This document shows, in pieces, positions 33,517 through 44,093 of a stretch of 56,570 nt of DNA. The notes under the pieces were generated by a model that searched no databases, was not told where the DNA came from, and was given only the letters and a program-made list of their open reading frames with translations. The position numbers and the translations under genes are program-made. How positions within the stretch are numbered: the stretch's first letter is position 1; the number at the start of each line of letters is the position of its first letter. The DNA comes from Hyphomonadaceae bacterium. Lineage in GTDB: Bacteria; Pseudomonadota; Alphaproteobacteria; Caulobacterales; Hyphomonadaceae. Location: positions 1-56,570 of the forward strand of contig CANJXY010000005.1 of assembly GCA_947478925.1 (NCBI GenBank), given 5' to 3'.

Positions 33517-35139
33517 TCACATCCTGAAAACGCCGAACCCCTGTTCGCGATCCGATGCGCGCCCGTGCGGCGCATTCAGCGATGCTGACAGTGCGAGGCC
33601 TAGCACACGGCGCGTGTCACTTGGCGCGATCACGCCATCGTCCCACAGTCTCGCAGTAGAGAAATAGGGGGAGCCTTCGCGTTCGTAGAGGTCGCGGATG
33701 GGCTGTTTGAATTTGGCTTCGGCCTCGGCAGCCCAGGTCTCGCCCTTGGCTTCCATCGCATCGCGCTTGACGGTGGCGAGAACGCTCGCCGCCTGTTCGC
33801 CGCCCATGACCGAGATGCGGGCGTTGGGCCACATGAACAGGAAGCGCGGGGAGTAGGCGCGGCCGCACATGCCATAATTTCCGGCGCCATAACTGCCGCC
33901 GATGACCACCGTGAATTTCGGGACACGGGCGGTGGCGACGGCGGTGACCATCTTTGCGCCATCCTTGGCGATGCCGCCGGCTTCGTATTTCGAGCCGACC
34001 ATGAAGCCGGTGATGTTCTGCAGGAAGACCAGCGGGATGCCGCGCTGGTCGCAGAGCTGGATGAAGTGCGCCGCCTTCTGGGCGCTTTCGGAGAAAAGGA
34101 TACCATTGTTGGCGAGGATGCCGATGGGCATGCCGTGCAGGTGGGCGAAGCCGGTGACGAGGGTTTCGCCGTAGAGCTTCTTGAACTCGTCGAACTCGGA
34201 GCCATCGACAAGACGGGCGATGACTTCGCGCACGTCGTAGGGCTCGCGGGCATCCAGGGGCACGACGCCGTCGAGTTCGCGAGGATCGAAGTTGGGTTCG
34301 CGCGGGGCGATGGTGTCGAGGCTGATCCGCTTCGGACGATTAAAGTTCTTCACGATGTCGCGGATCATCTGAAGCGCGTGAGCGTCGTTGGCGGCGTAGT
34401 GATCCGCCACGCCGGAGCGGCGGGCGTGAACGTCGGCGCCGCCGAGGTCTTCAGCCGAGATGATCTCGCCGGTCGCCGCCTTCACCAGAGGCGGGCCGCC
34501 GAGGAAGATGGTGCCCTGCTTGCGGACAATTACAGTCTCATCCGACATGGCAGGCACATAAGCGCCGCCCGCGGTGCATGAGCCCATGACGGCGGCGACT
34601 TGCGGGATGCCGCGCGCGCTCATGTTGGCCTGATTGTAAAAAATGCGGCCGAAGTGTTCGCGGTCGGGGAAGACCTCCGACTGGTGCGGGAGGTTCGCGC
34701 CGCCGCTATCGACCAGGTAGATGCACGGCAGGCTGTTCTCGACGGCGACTTCCTGTGCACGGAGGTGTTTCTTCACGCTTATCGGGAAGTAGGCCCCGCC
34801 CTTCACCGTGGCGTCGTTGCAGACGATCACGCATTCGCGGCCGGCCACGCGGCCGATGCCGGTAATGACGCCAGCGGCAGGCGCTTCGCCATCGTACATG
34901 CCGTCGGCCGCCAGCGGGGACAGCTCCAGGAAGGGTGACGCAGGGTCGATGAGTTGTTCGACCCTCTCACGGGGGAGCAATTTTCCGCGCGCCGTATGCC
35001 GCGTGCGCGAACTTTCGGGGCCGCCGAGGGCCGCTTTCGCCGTCTTGTCGCGCAACTCGTCGACCAGACGCTGCATTGCAGCAGCATTACCTTGAAACCG
35101 CTGGGAGGAAGCACTTACCTGAGAAGATAGTCGCGCCAT
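33517..35139 (-). CDS. liuB: Methylcrotonyl-CoA carboxylase beta (carboxyltransferase) subunit
   Basis: A 540-residue carboxyltransferase with N- and C-terminal crotonase-like halves. Motifs include [68 protein letters not shown] and [20 protein letters not shown]. The [11 protein letters not shown] segment is characteristic of the methylcrotonyl-CoA enzyme. It moves the carboxyl group from biotin to 3-methylcrotonyl-CoA. Length matches the family (about 535). The long upstream ORF extension to 35475 is ignored because it overlaps the divergent promoter region and the patatin gene. Isovaleryl-CoA dehydrogenase (liuA) is not in the window. Confidence 0.93.
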   Translation of the reverse strand: MARLSSQVSASSQRFQGNAAAMQRLVDELRDKTAKAALGGPESSRTRHTARGKLLPRERVEQLIDPASPFLELSPLAADGMYDGEAPAAGVITGIGRVAGRECVIVCNDATVKGGAYFPISVKKHLRAQEVAVENSLPCIYLVDSGGANLPHQSEVFPDREHFGRIFYNQANMSARGIPQVAAVMGSCTAGGAYVPAMSDETVIVRKQGTIFLGGPPLVKAATGEIISAEDLGGADVHARRSGVADHYAANDAHALQMIRDIVKNFNRPKRISLDTIAPREPNFDPRELDGVVPLDAREPYDVREVIARLVDGSEFDEFKKLYGETLVTGFAHLHGMPIGILANNGILFSESAQKAAHFIQLCDQRGIPLVFLQNITGFMVGSKYEAGGIAKDGAKMVTAVATARVPKFTVVIGGSYGAGNYGMCGRAYSPRFLFMWPNARISVMGGEQAASVLATVKRDAMEAKGETWAAEAEAKFKQPIRDLYEREGSPYFSTARLWDDGVIAPSDTRRVLGLALSASLNAPHGRASDREQGFGVFRM

Positions 35140-35300
35140 TATGCCCGCCAGTTGATGCCGATACCCGGCAATACGGCTGCAGAGGCGTCCGTGGCAAGAC
35201 GAAGGGTCGGCCAACCCACGCGCCATCCCAACCTTTCTTTCAGGGTTAGGCGTTAGTGTAAGGGCTGGAGCGGGTATTTCATGCGCGCCGGGTTCATCCC

Positions 35301-37100
35301 ATGGGTTTGACAACGAAGAACAGGGTTGGCGGCGATGCCCCGCCCATTCTACCGGCGCTAGGATCGGTCCCCTTCCTCCGTGACGCGCCCCCGCGTGCGC
35401 TGAAAGCGGCCGAGAATGAGACGAAGTATTTCGGCCTTCCCGGCGGCTGGCAGTTGTTTGCGCCGGGCGAGCCATCCGATCAAATCTACTTTGTTCTGTC
35501 CGGCTCGCTGGGCGCCTTCCGCGTCAATTCGAACGGCACGATGGAGCTGCTGGGTCACATTCGGGCTGGCGAGCCTGTCGGCGAGATGTCGATGATTGCA
35601 GGCGAACCGCACGAGCATGCTGTGTTCGCGCTGCGCGATACCGAACTGCTGTCGATGTCGCGCACCGGCTTCATGCAGCTTGTTCGTTCCGATCCGCAAA
35701 TCCTCGAGCGGCTGACGCGCGTGATCATGCTGCGTATGCGGCAGGCACGGAAGAAGACCGGGCGCTCGGCTGAGCCGCGCGTCTTCGGCCTTGTATCGAC
35801 CTCGCCCACGATCGACCTGAAGCAGCGCGCGCGGGTGCTGGCGACCGAGCTGCAGGCGATGGGTCTGCGTGTCGCCATCGTGGGCGAAGAAGCAGTCGGT
35901 ATGCCGGCCGCGTATTTCGACGAGCTGGAGACCCGCAACGAAATCGTGCTGCTGTGCGCAACGATGGGTGACACGCCCTGGTTCAAGCTGACTCAGCGGC
36001 ACTCGGATCGCATCTGGCTGCTGGCCCGCTCCGATGCCCGTCCCTCGATCCCGTTGATGCCCGAAGAGTCCTCGCCGGCGCGGCAGTTCCGTCTTGTCGA
36101 TCTTGTGCTGCTACATCATTCGACGCCACACGACACCACGCGCACGCTGGAATGGAAGTACGCCGCTGATGCCGCGCGCGTGTTGCACTGGACCGGCATG
36201 GACGATGAAGACTGTCGCCGCCTCGCACGCACCATGTCGGGCAAGTCGGTAGGTCTCGTGCTCTCTGGGGGCGGTGCGCGGGCCTATGCCCATGTCGGCG
36301 TCATCCGCGCGCTGCGTGAAGCGAACTGCCCTATCGACTTCATCGGCGGCTCGTCCATGGGCGCCATCATTGGCGCAGCGTTCGCCAGCGGCTGGGACGA
36401 CGCGGAGATCGACCGCCGCATCCGCAAGGCGTTCGTGGAATCCAATCCGTTGTCCGACTATCGCCTGCCGGTCGTGGGCCTCGTGAAGGGTCACAAGGTT
36501 GATGCGCGCCTTAAGGAACATTTCGGCGAGACGCAGATCGAGGACATGTGCGTGCCGTTCTTTGCGGTCTCAACCAATCTCACGCAGGGCACATTCCAGG
36601 TTCACACGGAGGGCCTGCTGCGCGAGGCGCTGCGCGCCTCGATCTCGCTGCCCGGCATCCTGCCGCCGGTCGTGATGCAGAAGCAAGTGATGGTAGACGG
36701 TGCCGTGCTCAACAACTTTCCGGTCGATGTCATGCGCGAGATGCATCGAGGCCGCATCATCGGCGTCGATGTCGCCGTTGCACCCGAAACCCTGTCGTCC
36801 GATGATTTCATCAACCCGCCCGGCTTCATCGGCTGGACGCTACGCCACGGCTTCAAGTCTGCGCCGCCGATCGCCAATCTCTTGATGCGCGCAGCGACAG
36901 TCAGCGTGAACCCCAATCAGCACCGCGCACTGACAGACATCCTGATCGTGCCTGAAATCAAAGGCGTCGAGCTGCGTGACTGGAAAGAGTACGACGCTGC
37001 GGTCGACGCGGGCTATGAAGACATGAAAAAGGCGCTGGCCGACGTCAAAGGTCCGCTCGCCCAGATCATCCGTGGCAATGTGGCGGCGAGCGCGGACTGA
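35301..37100 (+). CDS. Cyclic-nucleotide-binding patatin-like phospholipase (NTE family)
   Basis: A 599-residue protein. Residues 28-150 are a cyclic-nucleotide-binding domain ([31 protein letters not shown]). Residues 158-300 form an NTE-type linker domain ([18 protein letters not shown]). A patatin domain follows from 315: oxyanion loop [18 protein letters not shown] with nucleophile Ser352, and DGAVLNNFP with catalytic Asp466. Such proteins are lysophospholipases related to neuropathy target esterase. No signal peptide. No strong ribosome-binding site is visible. It is divergent from liuB. Confidence 0.9.
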   Translation: MGLTTKNRVGGDAPPILPALGSVPFLRDAPPRALKAAENETKYFGLPGGWQLFAPGEPSDQIYFVLSGSLGAFRVNSNGTMELLGHIRAGEPVGEMSMIAGEPHEHAVFALRDTELLSMSRTGFMQLVRSDPQILERLTRVIMLRMRQARKKTGRSAEPRVFGLVSTSPTIDLKQRARVLATELQAMGLRVAIVGEEAVGMPAAYFDELETRNEIVLLCATMGDTPWFKLTQRHSDRIWLLARSDARPSIPLMPEESSPARQFRLVDLVLLHHSTPHDTTRTLEWKYAADAARVLHWTGMDDEDCRRLARTMSGKSVGLVLSGGGARAYAHVGVIRALREANCPIDFIGGSSMGAIIGAAFASGWDDAEIDRRIRKAFVESNPLSDYRLPVVGLVKGHKVDARLKEHFGETQIEDMCVPFFAVSTNLTQGTFQVHTEGLLREALRASISLPGILPPVVMQKQVMVDGAVLNNFPVDVMREMHRGRIIGVDVAVAPETLSSDDFINPPGFIGWTLRHGFKSAPPIANLLMRAATVSVNPNQHRALTDILIVPEIKGVELRDWKEYDAAVDAGYEDMKKALADVKGPLAQIIRGNVAASAD

Positions 37101-37106
37101 GCCTGA

Positions 37107-37586
37107 CTACTCGTTGCTGTTGGTATCCTTCTTCGCCGGCGTGCGCTCAATCCAGTTGCCACCGCGTTCCTGCTGGAAATAGCGGGCATTGCCGCTGGCG
37201 TCGGTGGCGGCCTTGTATTGCTGGCGGGCCTTGGCGCGAGCGGTTTCATCTCCTCCGTCGAAGATGACCATGATGCGCTCGAACGCGGCGGGATCGGCGT
37301 CCGAGCCATCGAGCAGCAGAGCGACTTTTGCCCCGTTCGTCGCGACAGCTTCGGTCGAGAGCAGGACGGGATGCTGGGAGGCGTCTGTGCGGACGCGGCC
37401 GTGCGGGATGAAGGACTCGTCGCGAAGTGTCCAAAGGGCGCGATCAAGCCGCACGATGGTTTCCTCGTGGCCAACGACCACGACGCGCCATTTGCGCTCA
37501 AGACACTTCTCGATCAGCGGCGCAATGGCGGCGTCGAGCGCACTGTACTCGATGTGGTAGAACCACCACTCCGCCGCATTGGCCAT
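37107..37586 (-). CDS. holC: DNA polymerase III subunit chi
   Basis: A 159-residue HolC: WWFYHIEYSALDAAIAPLIE, CLERKWRVVVVGHEETIVRL, LDRALWTLRDESFIPHG and RIMVIFDGGDETARAKARQQ. Chi belongs to the clamp-loader complex and binds single-stranded-DNA-binding protein. It starts 8 bp after the pepA stop; the pepA-holC pair is a conserved bacterial arrangement. Confidence 0.95.
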   Translation of the reverse strand: MANAAEWWFYHIEYSALDAAIAPLIEKCLERKWRVVVVGHEETIVRLDRALWTLRDESFIPHGRVRTDASQHPVLLSTEAVATNGAKVALLLDGSDADPAAFERIMVIFDGGDETARAKARQQYKAATDASGNARYFQQERGGNWIERTPAKKDTNSNE

Positions 37587-37594
37587 ATCGGTGG

Positions 37595-39070
37595 CTAGTC
37601 CTCGTAGTTGTCGGCGATGAGCCGGTCGAGGATTCTCACACCCCAGCCGGTTGCCCAGGTCGGCTCCAGCGGATTGTCATTTCCCGGCTTCCACGCCGTG
37701 CCCGCAATATCAAGGTGGGCCCACACGCGTCCATCGTCGATAAAGCGCTGCAGGAATTGCGCGGCAGTGATCGAGCCGGCATTACCAGCATTGCCGATAT
37801 TACGCATGTCGGCCACTTCACTGTCGATCTGGCGATCATACCCCGCTCCAAGCGGGAGGCGCCACACTGGCTCGCCCTCGGCCTTGCCTGCGGCGGTAAG
37901 TTTGGCAACGAGGTCATCGCTGTTCGAGAACACGCCGGCATGCTCGTTTCCGAGCGAGATGATGATCGCGCCGGTCAGCGTGGCAAGGTCGACCATAGCT
38001 TTCGGATTGTACTTCTTCTGTGCGTACCATAGGACGTCGCAGAGGACGAGACGGCCTTCAGCATCGGTGTTCTGGATCTCGATCGTCTTGCCGGCAGCGG
38101 ATTTCACGATGTCGCCGGGGCGCTGCGCATTGCCGTCAGGCATGTTCTCGACAAGGCCGACGAGACCCACAATGTTTGCCTTCGCCTTGCGCTTGGCCAG
38201 CGCCACCATCGCGCCGACGACCGCGGCGGAGCCGCCCATGTCGCCCTTCATATCCTGCATGCCAGGGCCTGGCTTGAGCGAGATGCCGCCCGTGTCGAAC
38301 GTGACGCCCTTGCCGACGAATGCGACCGGTGCGGCTTTCTTGTCCTTGCCGCCCATCCATTTCAGCACACACAGGCGCGAACCACGCACGGAGCCCTGGC
38401 CCACGCCGAGCAGCGAGCCCATGCCAAGCTTGGTCATCGCCGCGACGTCCAGAACCTCAATCTCGAGGCCGAGTTCGGCCAGTTCAGAGATGCGGTCGGC
38501 GTAGCTTTCGGGATGCAGGACGTTCGGCGGCTCGCTGACGAGGTTGCGGGCCAGTTCGACGCCCTCGGCCTTGGCGGCAAGCGGTGCATAGTCCGACCGG
38601 GCGCCCGCAGCCGAGTCGGTAACGACCGACACGCTGGTCAGCGACGGCTTCTTCTCGGGCTTCAGCGTCGTGCGGTAGTGGTCGAAACGGTAGGCCGCGA
38701 GCCGGGCGCCGAGGCCGACATTCGCGGCGATCGCCCGATCCGGCGCGCCGACGATGGCCAGGGCCTTGGCGCCGCTGGTCAGCAGGCGCTTCACGACAGA
38801 GGCTGCGGCTTTCTGCCAGCCGATTTCACTCACAGACGTTTTACGGCCGACACCGACGATCAGAACCCGGGTTGCGTCGCTCCATTCCGGGGCGAGGATT
38901 TCGATGACCTGGCCGGCGGCGCCCTTGAACGACCCTGCGGCAATCGCGCGGCGGATGGTCGTTTCGGCGGCCTTATCCAGCGCTGCGGCGAATTCCACGC
39001 CCTTGTCGCCCTCATAGGCGAGGTAGGCGATAGCGTCGCCGGTCGGTTCGGCGGAAAACTTGATCTGCAT
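37595..39070 (-). CDS. pepA: Leucyl aminopeptidase (M17)
   Basis: A 491-residue M17 cytosolic aminopeptidase. VAFVGKGVTFDTGGISLKPG holds Lys and Asp metal ligands, DMKGDMGGSAAV a further ligand, and NTDAEGRLVL is the M17 signature. The enzyme is a hexamer with two metals per active site and releases N-terminal residues such as Leu. The gene is divergent from lptF across 139 bp and is followed by holC. Confidence 0.97.
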   Translation of the reverse strand: MQIKFSAEPTGDAIAYLAYEGDKGVEFAAALDKAAETTIRRAIAAGSFKGAAGQVIEILAPEWSDATRVLIVGVGRKTSVSEIGWQKAAASVVKRLLTSGAKALAIVGAPDRAIAANVGLGARLAAYRFDHYRTTLKPEKKPSLTSVSVVTDSAAGARSDYAPLAAKAEGVELARNLVSEPPNVLHPESYADRISELAELGLEIEVLDVAAMTKLGMGSLLGVGQGSVRGSRLCVLKWMGGKDKKAAPVAFVGKGVTFDTGGISLKPGPGMQDMKGDMGGSAAVVGAMVALAKRKAKANIVGLVGLVENMPDGNAQRPGDIVKSAAGKTIEIQNTDAEGRLVLCDVLWYAQKKYNPKAMVDLATLTGAIIISLGNEHAGVFSNSDDLVAKLTAAGKAEGEPVWRLPLGAGYDRQIDSEVADMRNIGNAGNAGSITAAQFLQRFIDDGRVWAHLDIAGTAWKPGNDNPLEPTWATGWGVRILDRLIADNYED

Positions 39071-39209
39071 GGGGAAAGTACTGTCCTGAGTATTGACTAC
39101 ATATGGTCATCGACGAATAGCCCGGACGCCGTTAGCACTGGACCGGGTCCCGAAGCCATGTCGGGCAGGGCCACGTCGCGAACCAAAAGCGCCGACACCG
39201 GGTTTTCGC

Positions 39210-40349
39210 ATGTCAGGGTTTCAACGCTATCTATTTCGTAACGTGTTGAGAACCCTCATCGCGATCGTGGGCGGTCTTGCGCTGATCGCACTTCTTACAC
39301 AAGGGTTGAGCCAGATACAGGACACCATCGTCCAGAATCGCCAGTCCATGCTGGCTTTCCTCTGGGTTTCGGTGCTTGCGACCCCCCAGATCGTCTCCCT
39401 GCTGATGCCGATTGCGCTGTTCATCGCGACGGCCGCCGCCCTCAACGTCGCCCACCGCGAGAACGAGGTCGTTGTGGCGCAGTCGTCAGGCATGTCGAAC
39501 TGGCAGGTCGCCTCCCCCATCCTGCGCCTTGCGACGCTGGCGGCGATCATCCACCTCGGCATGAACCTGTGGATAGCGCCGACAGCCTCACGAGAACTGC
39601 GCACCACTCTCACCACCGCGTCCACCAACCTCGCTTCGACGCTGGTACGCGAGGGGACGTTCATGACCTACAACAACGGCCTCACCACCTTCGCGGGCAA
39701 GGTCACCAACTCGGACATCACGTTCCTGGTCGCCAACGACAGTCGCAATCCGAAGAACGAGGTGACTTACATCGCCAAGTCGGCCTTCGTGTCTGACATC
39801 GAGGGCAAGCCCGCCCTCGTCCTGCGCGACGGACAACGCCAGACCCTGCGAACCAATGGTGCGCTTGAATCGCTGAGCTTCCAGCAGTCGCCGCTCGAAC
39901 TCGGCGCGTTCGTTAACGACCAGAAGGCTGTTATCCTGGAGGAATCCGACCGTTACCTGCCGGAACTTTTCTATCCGGACATGACGAATTACTATGACAA
40001 CCGGAACGTCGACTCGCTGCTAGCCGAAGGTCATGCGCGCATCGCGACACCGCTGCTAAACATCGCCATGGCGATGATTGCGATCTTCGCTGTGCTGGGC
40101 GGGGATTTCAGCCGGCGGGGCTACGCCATCCGGATTGCCGCAGCCTCCGGCGGGGCGCTTGTGCTGCGTCTGGCCGGCTTTTGGGCGACGTCGGCGGCTG
40201 CCAAGGAGCCTTCGCTGAACGCCGTGCAGTATGGCCTGCCGATTGTCGTGATAATCGTCATTGGCTTCATGTTCTTCGTCCAACCGATCCTAAAGAGGCG
40301 GCGCATCGTGATGCGGGCGCCGGCCCGTGAGCTGGTGGGGCCGACCTGA
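39210..40349 (+). CDS. lptF: LPS export ABC transporter permease LptF
   Basis: A 379-residue permease starting at ATG 39210 (MSGFQRYLFRNVLRT). Three helices on each side of a large periplasmic beta-jellyroll domain (about 130-270), with the LptF/G signature ALNVAHRENEVVVAQSSGMS (coupling helix). With LptG and the ATPase LptB it extracts lipopolysaccharide from the inner membrane into LptC/LptA. The next gene, lptG, begins one base after the stop codon. This is the first gene of an envelope operon. Confidence 0.94.
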   Translation: MSGFQRYLFRNVLRTLIAIVGGLALIALLTQGLSQIQDTIVQNRQSMLAFLWVSVLATPQIVSLLMPIALFIATAAALNVAHRENEVVVAQSSGMSNWQVASPILRLATLAAIIHLGMNLWIAPTASRELRTTLTTASTNLASTLVREGTFMTYNNGLTTFAGKVTNSDITFLVANDSRNPKNEVTYIAKSAFVSDIEGKPALVLRDGQRQTLRTNGALESLSFQQSPLELGAFVNDQKAVILEESDRYLPELFYPDMTNYYDNRNVDSLLAEGHARIATPLLNIAMAMIAIFAVLGGDFSRRGYAIRIAAASGGALVLRLAGFWATSAAAKEPSLNAVQYGLPIVVIIVIGFMFFVQPILKRRRIVMRAPARELVGPT

Positions 40350-40350
40350 C

Positions 40351-41493
40351 ATGGTGATTGCAGGTCGTATCCAGCGGTACATCTTCAGGGAATGCGTTAC
40401 GTCTCTGGCGCTGACGCTTGGCATAATCGTGCTCGCCATTGTGCTGGTGGATGTCGTCGAGCAGATGCGCACGATTGGCGGGCGTACTCAGATCGGCATC
40501 GATACCGCCTTTACGCTGACCATGATGAAGACGCCGGGCCTCATCCTTGAGACACTACCCTTCGCCATGTTGGTCGGGTCGATCCTGACCTACTCGCAGC
40601 TCAGCCGCCGCAGCGAGATTCCTGCCATCCGCGCCGTCGGCGTGTCGGCATGGCGCTTTCTTGGCCCCGTGATGGTGCTTGCGGTCCTTCTGGGTGTCGT
40701 GATGGTGACCGCGCTCGATCCGCTCGCCACACGTCTCAACGCGGATTTTGAAGCGACTCGCGCGCGCCTGCTTGGCACGACGACGCCGACGAACAGCGGC
40801 GTGTGGCTCAGCCAGGGCGACCTGCAGGCCGGCGCAGACCCATCGCCGAGCGCTCTGCCCTCGACCAACCAGCAGGCGATCATCCACGGCCGCCGGGTCG
40901 TCAATCGCGGCCAGGCGCTTGAGAACGTCACTTTCTGGTATTTCCGCCCCGGCGCGGGCGGGCCCTCGGATCGCGAGTTCACGCACCGCATCGACGCCAG
41001 GCGCGCGGAACTGACGCCCGGCTTCTGGCAGCTCACAGGCGTCGTCGAAAATCGCCTGGGTGGCGAAATCCAGCGCACCGACACATTAGCCCTGCCGACA
41101 AATCTCAGCGGCGATACGCTGCTGTCCCGCTTTGCCTCGTCAAAGACGATCCCCTTCTGGGACCTTCCCGCCTTCATTGAGGCGGGCAAGGCGGCCGGCA
41201 TGGAAACAGGAGAATATGTCCTCAAATACAATACGCTGCTGGCGACACCCATCTTCATGCTGGCGATGTCGTTGATTGGGGCGGTGGTCTGTTTGAGGCT
41301 GGCGCGGTCTGGGGGGTTGTCTCGGCTGGTGGGCGCGGGGGCGCTGGCGGGTTTCGTCCTCTATTTCACCAACCGTCTCGCATCCGGTATGTCCGCCTCC
41401 GGCGCGACCCCGCCGGAGGCCGCGGCCTGGTGCCCGCCTCTGTTCGCTCTGTTCGCGGTGCTGACACTGCTTGCGCACGCCGAAGACGGTTGA
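40351..41493 (+). CDS. lptG: LPS export ABC transporter permease LptG
   Basis: A 380-residue permease, MVIAGRIQRYIFRECVTSLAL, with the same six-helix plus periplasmic-domain layout as LptF and the coupling helix near YSQLSRRSEIPAIRAVGVS. It forms the LptB2FG extractor with LptF. The start is 1 bp after lptF, which means translational coupling. The earlier in-frame ATG at 40327 lies inside lptF and is less likely. Confidence 0.94.
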   Translation: MVIAGRIQRYIFRECVTSLALTLGIIVLAIVLVDVVEQMRTIGGRTQIGIDTAFTLTMMKTPGLILETLPFAMLVGSILTYSQLSRRSEIPAIRAVGVSAWRFLGPVMVLAVLLGVVMVTALDPLATRLNADFEATRARLLGTTTPTNSGVWLSQGDLQAGADPSPSALPSTNQQAIIHGRRVVNRGQALENVTFWYFRPGAGGPSDREFTHRIDARRAELTPGFWQLTGVVENRLGGEIQRTDTLALPTNLSGDTLLSRFASSKTIPFWDLPAFIEAGKAAGMETGEYVLKYNTLLATPIFMLAMSLIGAVVCLRLARSGGLSRLVGAGALAGFVLYFTNRLASGMSASGATPPEAAAWCPPLFALFAVLTLLAHAEDG

Positions 41494-41653
41494 GCAGCAT
41501 TTCCAGCCCTTTCCTGGTGTCGTGCCTGTGTCTTCCGGGCCGCTTTCCTTGCAGGATTTGTCCAATGCCAGCGCCCGGCTTTACGCCTCGTCGGGCTTTG
41601 CGTATCGGTTCAAGGCTGGGAATCGCTCGCAACACGTTCGCGAGGGGAGAGTC

Positions 41654-43942
41654 ATGGTTTTGCGGCTAAGCTGCCTGGCGTCGGTCGCGTTTGCCACTCT
41701 TAGCTGGGGTGCGCCTGCGTTCGCGCAAGAAACCCAGCCGACGCCCAGCCCCGCGCCGCCAAGCCCGACCCCGTCGAACCAGACAGTCAGGACCACCACC
41801 GTGGCGCAGCCTGTCGCGCAGGACAACGAAGTCATCCTGAAAGCGGATCAATTCCAGGAAAACAGCGACACCAGCGTCATCACCGCTTCCGGCAATGTCG
41901 AGATTCGGGTCGGTCCGCGCATGATGAAGGCCGACCGGGTCATCTACGACCGCACCACCGAAACCGTGCGCGCGCAGGGCCACGTCCAGATCACGGACGA
42001 AAGCGGACAGGTCCAGTTCGCCGACGAGATCGAGGCCGACCAGGATTTCCGCAACGGTTTCGCGACCCGCTTCTCGGCCCGTATGGGCGGCAAGAACGGG
42101 CAGCAGCAGGGCATCGTAACCGCCTCATCGGCCGTCCGCACCGACGGCGTGCGCAATTCGCTGGAACAGGTAATCTTCACCAACTGCCCGATCTGCGAAG
42201 AGACGGGCACCGATCCGACTTGGGCCCTGCGTGCGCGCCGCGCCACGCTCGACCAGAACGACCAGATGATTTCCTACCAGGACGCCGTGCTCGAACTGGC
42301 CGGCATCCCCGTGCTTTACGTACCATGGTTCGCTCACCCGGATCCGAACTCGGAGCGCCGCTCGGGGCTGCTGATTCCGGATATCGGCGTGTCGTCGAGA
42401 CTGGGAGCGTTTTACGAGCAGCCCTACCTGTTCGTGATCTCGCCGTCAGAAGATCTCGTCGTCGCGCCGATGCTGTCGACCAACGTCAAACCGCTGGTGA
42501 AGCTCGACTACCGCCATCGCTTTTTCTCAGGCCTGATCGAAGCGCAGGGCAGCTTTACGCACGAGCAGGACTTCGATTCCGACGGCAACAAGTTTGGCGA
42601 CGACACGTGGCGCAGCCACCTCTATGCATCCGGCCGGTTCGACATCAACAAGGACTGGCAGTGGGGCTTCGGCGTCGAGTCGCAGACCGACGACCTTTAC
42701 GACCACCGCTATGACATCGATGGCGAGAACGAACTCCGCGGCCTCATCGCCAGCCAGCCGCGCCAGCTGCTAACCCAGCTTTACACCACCGCGCAGCAAC
42801 CGGATTTCTACTTCGAAGCGGGTACGTTCCTGTTCCAGGGCCTGCGCGCCACCGACATCGACAGCCAGATCCCGACCGTTGCGCCAGCCCTGTTCGCGCA
42901 AAAAGTGTTCGACTTTGGCGCCGGCGGCCAGATCGCGGCGAACTTCAATGCCGTTGGCTTGTTCCGTAACGATGTGGCGACGCTGCCCAACGGCCAACTC
43001 TCGCTCAATTCTGCGCGCGCCACCGTGTCCGCGGAATACGGCTCGCAGACCGTCTTCGGGCCGGGCCTCGTTTTCGAGCCCTTCGCGTCCGGTCGCGGCG
43101 ACGTCTACCGCATAGATGCGGGGGGTGCCGCAGGCCCGCAGGATCTGTCGCGCTTCCTCGGTGTAGCGGGCGGACAGATCAGCTATCCGTTGATCAGTCG
43201 TTCGGCCGGCATGGACATCATCGTCGAGCCGATCATGATGGCCGCCTATGGCACGCCGGACGCCAACAATCCGATCATACCGAACGAAGACTCGCTGGTT
43301 TTCGAAGCTGACGAGACCAATCTTTTCAAGCCGAGCGCCGTCACCAACTACGACCTCTGGGAAGGCGGTGCCCGTGCCGCCGTTGGCGTCAATGCCACCG
43401 CGCAGGTCGGCAAGGACTTCGAATTCTCCGCCCTCGTCGGCCGTCGCTGGCGCGAGCAGGCGGACCCCTCCTTCAACAAGCTCAGCAACCTGTCGCAGGA
43501 GAACTCCGACTACGTTGCCGCGGTGAAGGCCGATCTCGCCAAAGTCGTCGAGGTAGGCGCGCGCTTCCGCATGAATGACGACCTTTCCGTCAACCGCGTC
43601 GACGTAAACGCCGGAGTGAATTTCTGGCGCATAAGAGGCGACGCCCGCTACTTCAAAGTGTCAGAAACGCCATCCGGGGCCCCGGACGAAGGCATCAACT
43701 GGAACGGCTCGTTCGCGGTCGATGATCACTGGGCGGCCGTGGTTCGCCAGTCGCGCAACATCGCCCAGAACGAGGACATCAGGCTGTCGCTCGGCGTTCG
43801 CTATCAGGACGAATGTTCGTACTTCCTGATCGCCTATGAGCGTTCAGGCGGCCGCGACCGCACCCTTGGTCCGTCCGAGGCGATTCGGTTTACGTTCGCC
43901 CTGACCGGCCTTGGCGGCGGCGCGGATGGCGGCCGTTTCTGA
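41654..43942 (+). CDS. lptD: LPS-assembly outer membrane protein LptD
   Basis: A 762-residue protein starting at ATG 41654 (GAGGGGAGAGTC upstream). Signal peptide ends near PAFA-QE. A Pro/Thr/Ser linker is followed by the OstA N-domain (VILKADQFQENSDTSVITAS), in which GNVEIRVG and GHVQITDESG are beta-jellyroll strands, then a large beta-barrel. LptD inserts lipopolysaccharide into the outer leaflet together with LptE. Cysteines are few: NCPICEETG at the N-domain end and DECSYF near the C-terminus, suggesting a disulfide pattern like that of E. coli LptD. A longer ORF start at 41471 overlaps lptG. Confidence 0.95.
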   Translation: MVLRLSCLASVAFATLSWGAPAFAQETQPTPSPAPPSPTPSNQTVRTTTVAQPVAQDNEVILKADQFQENSDTSVITASGNVEIRVGPRMMKADRVIYDRTTETVRAQGHVQITDESGQVQFADEIEADQDFRNGFATRFSARMGGKNGQQQGIVTASSAVRTDGVRNSLEQVIFTNCPICEETGTDPTWALRARRATLDQNDQMISYQDAVLELAGIPVLYVPWFAHPDPNSERRSGLLIPDIGVSSRLGAFYEQPYLFVISPSEDLVVAPMLSTNVKPLVKLDYRHRFFSGLIEAQGSFTHEQDFDSDGNKFGDDTWRSHLYASGRFDINKDWQWGFGVESQTDDLYDHRYDIDGENELRGLIASQPRQLLTQLYTTAQQPDFYFEAGTFLFQGLRATDIDSQIPTVAPALFAQKVFDFGAGGQIAANFNAVGLFRNDVATLPNGQLSLNSARATVSAEYGSQTVFGPGLVFEPFASGRGDVYRIDAGGAAGPQDLSRFLGVAGGQISYPLISRSAGMDIIVEPIMMAAYGTPDANNPIIPNEDSLVFEADETNLFKPSAVTNYDLWEGGARAAVGVNATAQVGKDFEFSALVGRRWREQADPSFNKLSNLSQENSDYVAAVKADLAKVVEVGARFRMNDDLSVNRVDVNAGVNFWRIRGDARYFKVSETPSGAPDEGINWNGSFAVDDHWAAVVRQSRNIAQNEDIRLSLGVRYQDECSYFLIAYERSGGRDRTLGPSEAIRFTFALTGLGGGADGGRF

Positions 43943-44093
43943 TCGCCTTTTGGCTGAACGCTACTGTCGCAGGCTGCTTCCGCAGGCTGTCTTTTGCCCC
44001 GGCCACCCGGTATATCCGCAGTTGGCAGCCCATTGGGATGGCCATGGTTTTGCCTTTACCCTGGATCAGGGTCGATGGCGGTAGGGTGATCTG

